64,000 nucleotides of DNA from CAZKNF01 sp964554105 (GTDB taxonomy: Bacteria > Bacteroidota > Rhodothermia > Rhodothermales > VXPQ01). The stretch spans positions 6,975 to 70,974 of the forward strand of contig CAZKNF010000011.1 of NCBI GenBank assembly GCA_964554105.1, read 5' to 3'. Made by a program: the position numbers and the translations under genes. Each line of letters opens with the position of its first letter. The first letter of the stretch is position 1. The notes under the pieces were generated by a model. That model saw only the letters and a program-made list of their open reading frames with translations, searched no databases and was not told the origin of the DNA. Shown here piece after piece: positions 29,011 to 37,131 of this stretch.

Positions 29011-30011
29011 TTCGGCTCCGAATCGATGAAAATCATGTCGAAGACGAGCGCGCCGTCGAGCCCGGCATAGTGCCAGCTCGAGGCGGAATCATCAGAATAG
29101 AAAATGCCGTTCTCGACCGTAGCGGCCCAGAGGCGTCCGGATTCGACGGCGTCGAAGACGACTTCATAGGTTTCGGGTACCGGCAGTCCTTCCGTCCGCT
29201 TTTCCCAGTGCTCTCCGCCGTCGGCGCTAAGGAAGAGTCCGTCGAATCCCGCCGCGGCCATATTAGCGCGATCGAACGGATCGACGGCCACTCCGAGAAA
29301 TGTGTGCCCATCCAGCGTCTCTGCCGCCGAACGCCACGTGCGGCCGCCATCTACAGAAATCAGCACACCGTGGTCCTGCGTGCCGGCGATCCACGTGTCG
29401 GGGTCGGAGCCGCTCTGTTGAAGATCGTGCACCGGAATTCCCTCTGCCGCAACGCGTTCCCACGACTCTCCGGCGTCTTCCGAAACGTAGAGCCCGCCCC
29501 AGGTGCCGATGAGCACGCGGCCGGCCTGCGTCCGATCGACGGCCACCACTTGCGTGTATTTCTCTGGGAGTGAGGCGGTGGCCTCGATCCAGTTAGCCCC
29601 CCTGTCGCGCGTTCGCCAGACGCCGTACGCCGTGGCAACGTAGACGTGCTCGGGTTCGTTTGGATCGACGGCGATGTCCTGCGCTTCCGTCACCTCCCAG
29701 CCCGTCGTGATCCGCCACGATTGCCCTCCGTCCAGCGTGCGCAGCGCACCGTTTCCGGCGGCGAGAAACATGACCTCGGGATTCTCCGGGTCGAAGGAGA
29801 GGCCCGAAACGCGCGGAATATTCCATCCGACGTGTGTCCACGTGGTGTCGCCATCGAATCGATGCAGCCCGCTCGAGGCCAGCGGCGATCCGACGACATA
29901 CCCCTGCGTCTTGACGAGCCCTGCCCAAAGCTCCGTCTGGGCGTGCGCCGGCGAGGACACGGAAAAACATCCCATCACAATCAGGGAGAGTATGATTCGA
30001 GTCAGATTCAT
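29007..30011 (-). CDS. Exported BNR/YCF48-like beta-propeller (copy A)
   Basis: A 334-residue secreted propeller. A signal peptide (about 1-24) ends in AHA. About six Asp-box motifs (SxDxGxxW type) follow at regular spacing: RTLDGGQSW, RTRDRGANW, VSEDAGESW, ISVDGGRTW, LSADGGEHW and YSDDSASSW. Asp-box propellers occur in sialidases, in YCF48-like assembly factors and in carbohydrate-binding proteins; the sialidase catalytic residues are not evident. The stop codon is fused to the toroid start (ATGA), which implies equal translation and suggests a complex. A close paralogue lies at 31848-32801. Confidence 0.8.
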   Translation of the reverse strand: MNLTRIILSLIVMGCFSVSSPAHAQTELWAGLVKTQGYVVGSPLASSGLHRFDGDTTWTHVGWNIPRVSGLSFDPENPEVMFLAAGNGALRTLDGGQSWRITTGWEVTEAQDIAVDPNEPEHVYVATAYGVWRTRDRGANWIEATASLPEKYTQVVAVDRTQAGRVLIGTWGGLYVSEDAGESWERVAAEGIPVHDLQQSGSDPDTWIAGTQDHGVLISVDGGRTWRSAAETLDGHTFLGVAVDPFDRANMAAAGFDGLFLSADGGEHWEKRTEGLPVPETYEVVFDAVESGRLWAATVENGIFYSDDSASSWHYAGLDGALVFDMIFIDSEPK

Positions 30012-30045
30012 GCAGCGGATGCTCGGTGTTTCAGATCTAATGGGT

Positions 30046-31848
30046 TCAAACCGAATCCTCGATAATCAGATTCTCGAAATCTAGAACGCGGCGTATCGAT
30101 CTCGCGCGCAGCTCGAGTAATTTGCTTCCCCTGTCCTGCCGCATGAACGGGTTGCCGAACAGCGGCCATGCGTCGTAATCCGCGGGTTGCCCATCCACCC
30201 GAGGAATGTCCCCGTAGGTCACGTCGAGGTCGGCACCCCGCAGCGTCTGGAAGCGGACCCGCGGCACCGGCTCGGCCGCGGCTTCCAGCGGCTGCGCCTT
30301 CACGGCGGCTCGAAACGCATCGAAAGAGTATGACGATGCGGATGCAGCCTGAACTACCGCTCCGTTCTTGAGATTTGGGCTGTGTAGGCGTCGGTCGCCG
30401 CCCGGCTCGTCTCTCCATTCGTAGGGAGCCAGCGGAAAATACGCGATCAGCGCTTTACCGCCCTTCGCGAAAATCCATCCACTCTCATCCTCTTGCCGCT
30501 CTGAAAGGTGACGTGAGAAGAATCCGCTGATGTGGGGGAAGCGGGTGCCTTCCGGGATGTCGTACAGCGCGACGACCGCGTCCTCGTGCTGAAATACCTG
30601 TTCGAACGGCGACGCGCCTGTCCATTTATCCGGAGAATCATACGTTTCCTTTTTCTCCTCCAGCACCGACCGCGTGAGAAGCTTCGGCTCCTCGGGGAAG
30701 TACATCCCCAGCTCGCGGCCGGAGGAGTACGGGTGCAGGGTGAAGAGCATGTTGTAGCCTTCGTACGGATCGCGGGCAGACCAGAACAACTCCCACGTGT
30801 GCTGCTGGATGGGCTGCAGCAGCCCGCCCTGCGTGGAGCCGATCACGTAATCGCCCGAAACGTACGCGTACTTGTACACCGGCTCCGTACGGTCGTCGCT
30901 GTATCGAATCCGGTAGCGGGTGCGCTTCAGCTCGCGGTGCACGAAGGGCTCGGAACGATCCGTCGCGATGTGATGGATGACTTCCGGCGGACGGTACCCG
31001 CTCATCGCGAGGATGACCGCGATAGCGTGCGGGCGATAGCCGATTGCCGGCAGGATGACGTTCACGCCGTCCGGCCGGAACGGTATATTGCCGAAAAGCA
31101 GCCAGGCAAAGCTTGTGCTGCCGTTCTTCCACCGTTCCAGCAGCGGCTGCGGATAGATCCGGCTGAATGCGCCGGCGTACTGCCCGTTCAGCGTGTCGAC
31201 GGCGAAGTCGGCGATCAGGTAATCGAGCATCATGTGGGCGCGGCGCCGCATGTCTTCATCGGCGGCGAAGGCATAGAGCAGCGCCATCGGCGTGATGAAG
31301 AAGCCCATGTAGTGCGGCGAATCGTACTCTCCCTGGCCGATCGTGACCGTCGTCTCCACCCAGTGCTCCAGATAGTCTCGCGCCTCCTCGAGGTTCTCGA
31401 CAGAGCTCCGACCGTTGTACCACGCCGTTCCCGGCTGATTCGGGTAGAGCTGCGCCATGAGATAGAGCGAGGCGTAGTACATTACCCAGTGATTTTCGGT
31501 GTCGCCGCGATACGGCGTGAACGTGCGCCAGAGGTCGCGCAGACGGCGGAGATAATCTTCCGGAAGGACGTCACGTCCGAGATAGTTCACGAGCACGTTC
31601 GGGTACATCCAGAACATGTCGCCGTTGGGTCGCGGAATGATTTCGTCCAGAAGGGCGATCGCTCCGGATAGATCGCGGCGCAGATACAGCTTCGCGGCGA
31701 CCTCGATCAAATCGACCCGGCTGAGATATCCGCCCGGTTCGCGATCCGCATAGAAGTTGATCAAGGTCTCGCAGCGCTCCCGGTACGCGGCATCCAGGTC
31801 GGAGGCGTCGCGGGTGTGCACCGATTCGTATGTGGGGCTCGTCGTCAT
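30046..31848 (-). CDS. Cytoplasmic alpha/alpha-toroid + beta-sandwich protein, unknown family (copy B)
   Basis: A 600-residue paralogue of the 27130-29010 protein, alignable over nearly its whole length: RGDTENHW, IGQGEYDSPHY, MMLDYLIADF, GGLLQPIQQ, FQHEDAVVALYDIP and LKNGAVVQ all recur. Unlike copy A it has no signal peptide, so it should stay in the cytoplasm. It also carries a 14-residue internal duplication (GYRPHA/GYRPPE region, DNA 30982-31065). The start is ATG at 31848, sharing one base with the propeller stop (TGATG); a TTG one codon earlier would restore a four-base overlap. Function unknown; a glycan-acting enzyme is the best guess. Confidence 0.75.
   Translation of the reverse strand: MTTSPTYESVHTRDASDLDAAYRERCETLINFYADREPGGYLSRVDLIEVAAKLYLRRDLSGAIALLDEIIPRPNGDMFWMYPNVLVNYLGRDVLPEDYLRRLRDLWRTFTPYRGDTENHWVMYYASLYLMAQLYPNQPGTAWYNGRSSVENLEEARDYLEHWVETTVTIGQGEYDSPHYMGFFITPMALLYAFAADEDMRRRAHMMLDYLIADFAVDTLNGQYAGAFSRIYPQPLLERWKNGSTSFAWLLFGNIPFRPDGVNVILPAIGYRPHAIAVILAMSGYRPPEVIHHIATDRSEPFVHRELKRTRYRIRYSDDRTEPVYKYAYVSGDYVIGSTQGGLLQPIQQHTWELFWSARDPYEGYNMLFTLHPYSSGRELGMYFPEEPKLLTRSVLEEKKETYDSPDKWTGASPFEQVFQHEDAVVALYDIPEGTRFPHISGFFSRHLSERQEDESGWIFAKGGKALIAYFPLAPYEWRDEPGGDRRLHSPNLKNGAVVQAASASSYSFDAFRAAVKAQPLEAAAEPVPRVRFQTLRGADLDVTYGDIPRVDGQPADYDAWPLFGNPFMRQDRGSKLLELRARSIRRVLDFENLIIEDSV
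30982..31065. repeat. 42-bp degenerate tandem duplication inside toroid copy B
   Basis: Two adjacent 42-base units encode similar 14-residue segments (VILPAIGYRP and VILAMSGYRP). Copy A of the gene has only one such segment, so this is an in-frame duplication after the genes diverged. Confidence 0.6.
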
Positions 31849-32801
31849 CAATTTCTCCGCACGAACAGCATGTCACGGATGGTCGCCTTCTCGAGACCCA
31901 GATGCGTCCAGCGAGCGTCCGGGGCTATGCGGAAGACGCCGCGCCCTACCGTGCCCACCCACAGGCATCCCGGCTGCTGCGGATCGAATGCCAGCGCATG
32001 GATCGTGCGCTCCGGAAGGCCGTCAGCCCATGAGACCCACGTCGCTCCGGCATCCTCGCTGAGGAACACACCCGTCTCGTATCCGGCCGCTGCCATCCGT
32101 GCCGGCTCGGCCGGATCGAGTGCCACGGCGTAGCACGTCGCTCGCGCAACCGATCCGCCGGCGAAGCGCCAGGTTGTGCCGCGGTCGCTGGAAATAAGCA
32201 CTCCCTCATCCTCCGTGCCTGCGAGCCAGAGGTCCGGCTCGACGGCACTCTGCCGCACCGACCGAATGGCCACGCCGCGCGGACCGGCGGGACGCCACGT
32301 ATCTGCACCGTCCTCGGAGACGAACAATCCTTCCTCGCTGCCGGCGATCACGCGCCCGGACGTCCCCGAATCGACGGTGATAGACTGTATGAATGTGGCG
32401 GTCGGTGCCGGAATTCCGCTGCTGGATTCGACCCACGACTCAGCGCGGTCATCGCTCCGGACGACGCCGTACGCGGTGGCTGCATACACCCTCTCCGGCG
32501 CATGAGGATCGATGGCAACCTCTTGAACCTCGGTGATCTGCCAGCCCGTCGTAACCCGCCAACTGCCGCCGCCGTCCGTGCTCCGCAGGACGCCGTTGCC
32601 CGCGGCGAGATACATCGTCTCGGGATGATCGTTCTCGACGGCGATCCCGGAGTGTCGAAGGTTGGACCATCCCAGCTGCGACCAGCGCCCGTCGCCCTCG
32701 TAGCGATGCAATCCGCTCGCAGCATTCGCCTCGCCCACGATGTACCCGCGCGTTTCGAGAACTGCGGCATAGAGCACGTGCGATGTGGCGCTGATGGTCA
32801 T
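31848..32801 (-). CDS. Cytoplasmic BNR/YCF48-like beta-propeller (copy B)
   Basis: A 317-residue paralogue of the 29007-30011 propeller, with the same opening (GLHR, then LAAGNGVLRSTDGG) and about five Asp boxes: RSTDGGGSW, RSDDRAESW, VSEDGADTW, ISSDRGTTW and LSEDAGATW; the last blade has lost the box. It begins MTISATSHVLYAAV with no signal peptide, in contrast to copy A. Its stop overlaps the start of toroid copy B. Synteny with copy A shows that the pair was duplicated as a unit. A binding or regulatory partner of the toroid enzyme is likely, but no function is known. Confidence 0.8.
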   Translation of the reverse strand: MTISATSHVLYAAVLETRGYIVGEANAASGLHRYEGDGRWSQLGWSNLRHSGIAVENDHPETMYLAAGNGVLRSTDGGGSWRVTTGWQITEVQEVAIDPHAPERVYAATAYGVVRSDDRAESWVESSSGIPAPTATFIQSITVDSGTSGRVIAGSEEGLFVSEDGADTWRPAGPRGVAIRSVRQSAVEPDLWLAGTEDEGVLISSDRGTTWRFAGGSVARATCYAVALDPAEPARMAAAGYETGVFLSEDAGATWVSWADGLPERTIHALAFDPQQPGCLWVGTVGRGVFRIAPDARWTHLGLEKATIRDMLFVRRN

Positions 32802-32897
32802 ATGCAGGTGATGAATGTCATAGGTCGTGTATGTTCGGATGTTCGTCTCTCTGTGTGTCGAATGGACTGTGCTATTTATGGGCTTGCGATGATGCTT

Positions 32898-34001
32898 CTA
32901 TTTGGGGGCGTGCAGGGGTCTTTCGGCGGAGGCGCTTTCGCGTCGATCGGCGAAGGACCGGACCTGCTGCGGCGACCGTTCTGCGGCGGACCGCTGGAGG
33001 GCCTCCACCACAGCGAGCGCCTGCAGCCCGTCCCACCCGTCGATCTCCGGACGCTCCCGCGAGCGAACGGCGCGGCCGAACGCTTCCATCTGGCGAACGT
33101 AGCTTTCGCGGTCGTACTCGGTGTAATCGAATTTCTCGGCCGGCCCGTCGCCGTGCCCGTCGGTATCTTCCGTACGGCGAAACCAGCAGCTATGCGGCGT
33201 GCAGCGCAGCGTGCCCTCCGTGCCCGCGATGCGGTACTCGAAGAGCACCTGTGTGCAATAATTGCTCACCAGAGTGCCGGTCCCACCCGACGCAAGCTCG
33301 AATGCAGCTGAAACGCTGTCGACGACCTCCGGAGGCGTGGTTACCGACCGCGAAAAGGCATAGACTTCCCGAACCGGACCGAGCAGGTAATGCACCAGGT
33401 CGATTCCGTGTATGCCGAGCTGCATCACGGGAAGCAGCGGACATTGATCCGGCCGCAGCCGCCATGCATCCGCGGAGAGCCGCCGCGTGCCCGCCGCGGA
33501 AAAGTGGATCTCTGCGCTGACGATCGCGCCCAGTCGGCCATCCAGAATAAACTCGCGCGCCCGCTGTGTCGCCCGGCCGAACCGCATGTTGTGACCCACC
33601 ATCAGCAGACGCCCCGCATTTCCGGCGGATTCGACGATGGCGAGTCCGTCGGCGACGGTATTCGCAATCGGCTTCTCGACGAAGACATCCAGATCCGCTG
33701 CAAAGGCAGCCTCTGCCTGCGCCCGGTGCAGGTGATTGGGCGTCACGAGTACGACCGCCTCGACATCCGAGCGATCGAGTACGGCCTCGTAGGACGGCGC
33801 CGCTTCGCATCCGAAGCGTTCCGCGGACGCCTTGAGCTCCGCCTCCGCGACGTCGAAGACGGCCACCACCTCGAGGTTCGCCGCCGATGCGGCGGCTTCC
33901 TGGATCGTCACTCCATGGCCGCCCAGTCCCACGAGGGCCGTGCGTACGGGTCCGTTCTCTATGTTTTTACTCTCTGCCAACTTCGTTTTTGGGCCGACCA
34001 A
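32898..34001 (-). CDS. Gfo/Idh/MocA family oxidoreductase 2
   Basis: A 367-residue NAD(P)-dependent sugar oxidoreductase. The Rossmann domain contains ALVGLGGHG, TPNHLHRAQ and VFVEKPIAN; the C-terminal domain has LGIHGIDLVHYLLGPV. Substrates in this family are mostly sugars, inositols and sugar acids. The gene follows a TIM-barrel epimerase by six bases, a pairing common in loci for inositol-like or unusual sugars (oxidation at one carbon followed by epimerisation). It is only distantly similar to the oxidoreductase at 23115-24290. Confidence 0.92.
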   Translation of the reverse strand: MVGPKTKLAESKNIENGPVRTALVGLGGHGVTIQEAAASAANLEVVAVFDVAEAELKASAERFGCEAAPSYEAVLDRSDVEAVVLVTPNHLHRAQAEAAFAADLDVFVEKPIANTVADGLAIVESAGNAGRLLMVGHNMRFGRATQRAREFILDGRLGAIVSAEIHFSAAGTRRLSADAWRLRPDQCPLLPVMQLGIHGIDLVHYLLGPVREVYAFSRSVTTPPEVVDSVSAAFELASGGTGTLVSNYCTQVLFEYRIAGTEGTLRCTPHSCWFRRTEDTDGHGDGPAEKFDYTEYDRESYVRQMEAFGRAVRSRERPEIDGWDGLQALAVVEALQRSAAERSPQQVRSFADRRESASAERPLHAPK

Positions 34002-34007
34002 CCAGGT

Positions 34008-34820
34008 CTACCGGTTTGTCTTTTGTTTGATGATGCTCCGAACCTTATCGACGCTCTGACGTGAGCTTTCCACGAGTGGCATGCAGTGGGTTTCGACCGT
34101 CGCATGCCCCAGATCCGTTTCGTCGATGATCCATCCCAGAATCTCCTCCCACGGCGTGGCTCCCGTGCCGACCGGACGCCACGGAGCCTTGGGATCATCG
34201 GGATAAAAGTCTTTCACGTGGATGTTGACCAGGTGCGGCCGCAGGGTCTTGAAGCTCTCATGATTGGGGCGGGCTCCACCCCAGTGTTGATTGGCGGGAT
34301 CCCAGTTGATCTGCAGGGTGGGATGATCGATTTCGGTGAGCAGGTCCACGGAACCTGCCGGTTGATCGAACCAGAAATTCGGTTCATTCTCTATGGCTAC
34401 GGTCAGATCGGCGGAGGCCGCCGCTTCGGCCGCTTCCGTGAGCGCATCCATCACGAGCGTCCGGTCCTCATCGTCATCAACCCGCCGCTCGAAGCCGAAC
34501 ACGATCAACATCGGGGATTCGAAGCGCCGAGCCATTTCAATCGACCGCGGCAGTACCTCGTCGATTTCCTGTCGGATGGTCCGTCGATCCGAAACATTCC
34601 CCTTGAAGATGCCCGGCGACACGGCGGTGATGCGGCTTCCGGAACGCATGATCTCCTCCACGAGGCCTACTTCGTCTGTGGTGAAGTAGGGGAAACGCCG
34701 CTCACCGCCTTCGCGAAGCTCGAAGAGGGTGAGTCCCCAGGATCGGGCGGTCTCCAGCGCATCGGCCAGATTCCGGGAGACCTCGTCCGTCACAATTCCG
34801 ATATCGAGCGTTCTACTCAT
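34008..34820 (-). CDS. Sugar phosphate isomerase/epimerase family protein (TIM barrel)
   Basis: A 270-residue xylose-isomerase-like TIM barrel. Visible metal-ligand candidates are Glu in VAIENEP, Asp in INWDPANQHW, His in NIHVKDFY and Glu in TVETHCMP, the usual E-D-H-E pattern of this fold. It should isomerise or epimerise a free sugar or keto-sugar in the cytoplasm. I chose the ATG at 34820, which overlaps the stop of the binding-protein gene by eight bases; the longer frame to 34883 lies inside that gene. It is followed by Gfo/Idh/MocA oxidoreductase 2. Confidence 0.9.
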   Translation of the reverse strand: MSRTLDIGIVTDEVSRNLADALETARSWGLTLFELREGGERRFPYFTTDEVGLVEEIMRSGSRITAVSPGIFKGNVSDRRTIRQEIDEVLPRSIEMARRFESPMLIVFGFERRVDDDEDRTLVMDALTEAAEAAASADLTVAIENEPNFWFDQPAGSVDLLTEIDHPTLQINWDPANQHWGGARPNHESFKTLRPHLVNIHVKDFYPDDPKAPWRPVGTGATPWEEILGWIIDETDLGHATVETHCMPLVESSRQSVDKVRSIIKQKTNR

Positions 34821-36138
34821 TGTCCACCTGCGCAATACGTTCGCGATTGGGGGCCAGAATGGCGTTGATGTCGTTCTCGGCACGCTCCAGCATCTCTACG
34901 CCGTCCAGCCGGCCATAGGCGAGCCGCTCGATGTAGGCGCCGAGCAGATCGGTCGCCCGGGTGTACCCCGGGAATTTGTAGGGTGGAGCGACTTCCTGAT
35001 CCAGGAACACGCTCACATGCGGATCCTCGCTGAACTTCGGCTGGCTCGCAACCGATTTCATGACCGGCAGGATGCCTCCGATATCCATATAGCGCGTGTA
35101 GGCCTCATCATCCATCAAGAACTTGACCCACTCCCACGCGGCGTCCTGGTGCGGCGAGTCGCGGCTCACTGACCACACGTACGAGGCGCCGAAACTGACG
35201 GACCTTTCGCGGGCCGGCACGGGCGCGACGCCGAAGTCGACCGCAGGATAATTTTCTTCCAGCCACCGGATCACGTGCATCTCCCGCAGGAACATGGCGA
35301 CGCGACCCTGTCCGAATCCCTGCTGATCACCGTCGTGATCGACCGCATCGATGTTTTTGTCGAAGAGGACGGTTTCATAAAATGCGACCGCCTCCCTTCC
35401 GGCTTCGGTGTTGAGGGTCGCGCGCGTGCCTTCGTCGTCGAACGGCCTTCCCCCCGCCGAACTCAGAAAGGTGAACCATTTCTCCGCCGTCCCCGGCTTG
35501 TAGCCCGTCTTTCGAAGTGATAGCCCTGCCCGCAGAACCCGGCCGTCGGTGTCCCGCACCGTCAGCCTGTCGGCATATTCGAGCAGCTCGTTCCATGTCT
35601 CGGGTGGACGATCGGGATCCAGGCCCGCCTCGCGAAACATGTCCCTGTTGTAGAATAGCGCCTGCCACGCCGCATCACCGGCGATGCCGTAACAGGTATC
35701 CGCATAATATGGAGCCTGGCGGAGCATGTCGTTAAGCGCGTTTTCCTGAACCATCCGTTCGATCTCCGCCGGGGCCGGCGAGAGCAGTCCCAGCCGGGCA
35801 TATTCTCCGGTGACGACCTCCGAGGCGACGAACACGTCCGGCTCCTTGCCGCTGCTGAATCGGAGCCTCAATTTGATTTCGAAATCCTTCAGGGAGCTGC
35901 CCGGAAACTGCTCGATGACGATGTCGACATCCGGACGCGCGGCTTCGAAGGCTTCTTCCGCCCATCGGTAGAACTCGACCTGACGCGTGCTGATCAGCAG
36001 CATGTACACGCGCACGACCTGCCGCCCGTCGGGCCCGAAGCTGTCGCCGGAGGGCCGACACGCGCCGAACGCAACAGCGACGGCCAGCGCGAGGCCGGCG
36101 CTCATCAGCCAGGATATGCGCGCGTTCGATCGGTTCAT
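34813..36138 (-). CDS. ABC sugar-binding lipoprotein 1
   Basis: A 441-residue solute-binding protein of the carbohydrate (MalE/UgpB-like) family. The signal peptide ends in a lipobox (AFGAC, Cys about 26), so it is a lipid-anchored periplasmic protein. Family features include EFYRWAEEAFEAARPDVDI and ALFYNRDMFREAGLDPDRPPETW. It delivers sugar or oligosaccharide to the permeases at 36151 and 38525. A close paralogue is at 48805. No ABC ATPase gene is in the window, so the transporter must use an ATPase coded elsewhere, as is common for this family. Confidence 0.93.
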   Translation of the reverse strand: MNRSNARISWLMSAGLALAVAVAFGACRPSGDSFGPDGRQVVRVYMLLISTRQVEFYRWAEEAFEAARPDVDIVIEQFPGSSLKDFEIKLRLRFSSGKEPDVFVASEVVTGEYARLGLLSPAPAEIERMVQENALNDMLRQAPYYADTCYGIAGDAAWQALFYNRDMFREAGLDPDRPPETWNELLEYADRLTVRDTDGRVLRAGLSLRKTGYKPGTAEKWFTFLSSAGGRPFDDEGTRATLNTEAGREAVAFYETVLFDKNIDAVDHDGDQQGFGQGRVAMFLREMHVIRWLEENYPAVDFGVAPVPARERSVSFGASYVWSVSRDSPHQDAAWEWVKFLMDDEAYTRYMDIGGILPVMKSVASQPKFSEDPHVSVFLDQEVAPPYKFPGYTRATDLLGAYIERLAYGRLDGVEMLERAENDINAILAPNRERIAQVDNE

Positions 36139-36150
36139 TTGGGGGGATGA

Positions 36151-37107
36151 TTATCCTTTCAATCCCGTCATCGTCACGCCGCGGATAAACTGCCGCTGCA
36201 TGAACAGGAAGAATATGATGATGGGCACCACGGCGATCGTCGAGGCGGCCATCATTTTTACGTACTCCGGATTGTGGATGTCGGAGAAGCCCAGGATGCC
36301 GACCTCGATCGGCTTGAGTACCTCCGTATTGATCACGATGAGCGGCCAGAGGAAGTCGCTCCACGACCACATGAACAGGAAGATGCTGTAGGCGGCGAGC
36401 GTCGGACGAATGAGCGGAAGCACCACGCTCAGATACGTCCGGAACGGCCCGCACCCGTCGATGCGCGCCGCATCGAGCAGGTCGTCCGGGATGCTGATGA
36501 TCGTCTGGCGAAACAGAAAGATGCCGAAGGGCTCCATCAGGGCGACGACGACGACGGCCCAGTAGGTATCGACCCAGCCGAAATCCACCATCATGTCGTA
36601 GAGCGTCAGCATCTTCACCTGAAACGGAACCATCATGGTCACGATGATGGCCGCGAATATGAATCCGCGTCCCGGAAATTTCATCTTGGCGAAGACGAAC
36701 CCGGCCAGCGAGCAGAAGAAGAGGCTCGGCAGCATGCGCAGCGCCGTGTAGATGCCGCTGTTGAGATAATACCGGAGCATCGGCCGCTCGGTAAACACAG
36801 CCTCGTAGGCGGACCAGGTGAGCGGATCCGGGAGAAGGTTGCGCAGCACGGCGCCGAGCCGGCGTGGCGTCTCGAAGAAGGCCTCCGCGTCGGCGGGCGT
36901 CTTCAACGAGGTGAGCGCCATCCAGATCAGCGGGCCGACCATCACGATCGACCCGATGATGAGCACGGTGTGGACGAGTACGCGGGACGGCGCCGGGAGA
37001 TATCGCTTCCATTGCCCGCCGCCACCGGGGACGTCCTGCTGCGGCGCAGGTACCGCCTCGCTGACGGTCCCTGGCTGTGGAGGCGGCTCTGGGGGAATCG
37101 ATGACAT
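36151..37107 (-). CDS. Carbohydrate ABC transporter permease (MalG-like)
   Basis: A 318-residue inner-membrane permease. Six hydrophobic segments are seen, the first at about 37-57, and the binding-protein-dependent transport EAA loop reads DAARIDGCGPFRTYLSVVLP. The C-terminus (FIRGVTMTGLKG) is diagnostic of the MalG/UgpE side. It is 12 bases upstream of the binding lipoprotein gene. Its partner permease lies at 38525-39481, with an unrelated Tat-exported enzyme gene in between. Confidence 0.94.
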   Translation of the reverse strand: MSSIPPEPPPQPGTVSEAVPAPQQDVPGGGGQWKRYLPAPSRVLVHTVLIIGSIVMVGPLIWMALTSLKTPADAEAFFETPRRLGAVLRNLLPDPLTWSAYEAVFTERPMLRYYLNSGIYTALRMLPSLFFCSLAGFVFAKMKFPGRGFIFAAIIVTMMVPFQVKMLTLYDMMVDFGWVDTYWAVVVVALMEPFGIFLFRQTIISIPDDLLDAARIDGCGPFRTYLSVVLPLIRPTLAAYSIFLFMWSWSDFLWPLIVINTEVLKPIEVGILGFSDIHNPEYVKMMAASTIAVVPIIIFFLFMQRQFIRGVTMTGLKG

Positions 37108-37131
37108 ATAAAGTAGTCGGAAACGTCACGT

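Noticed and set aside
35732..37129. 465-codon minus-strand frame overlapping permease and binding protein
   Set aside because: It is a different frame on the same strand as two clear transporter genes and is very Arg-rich, so it is a shadow.
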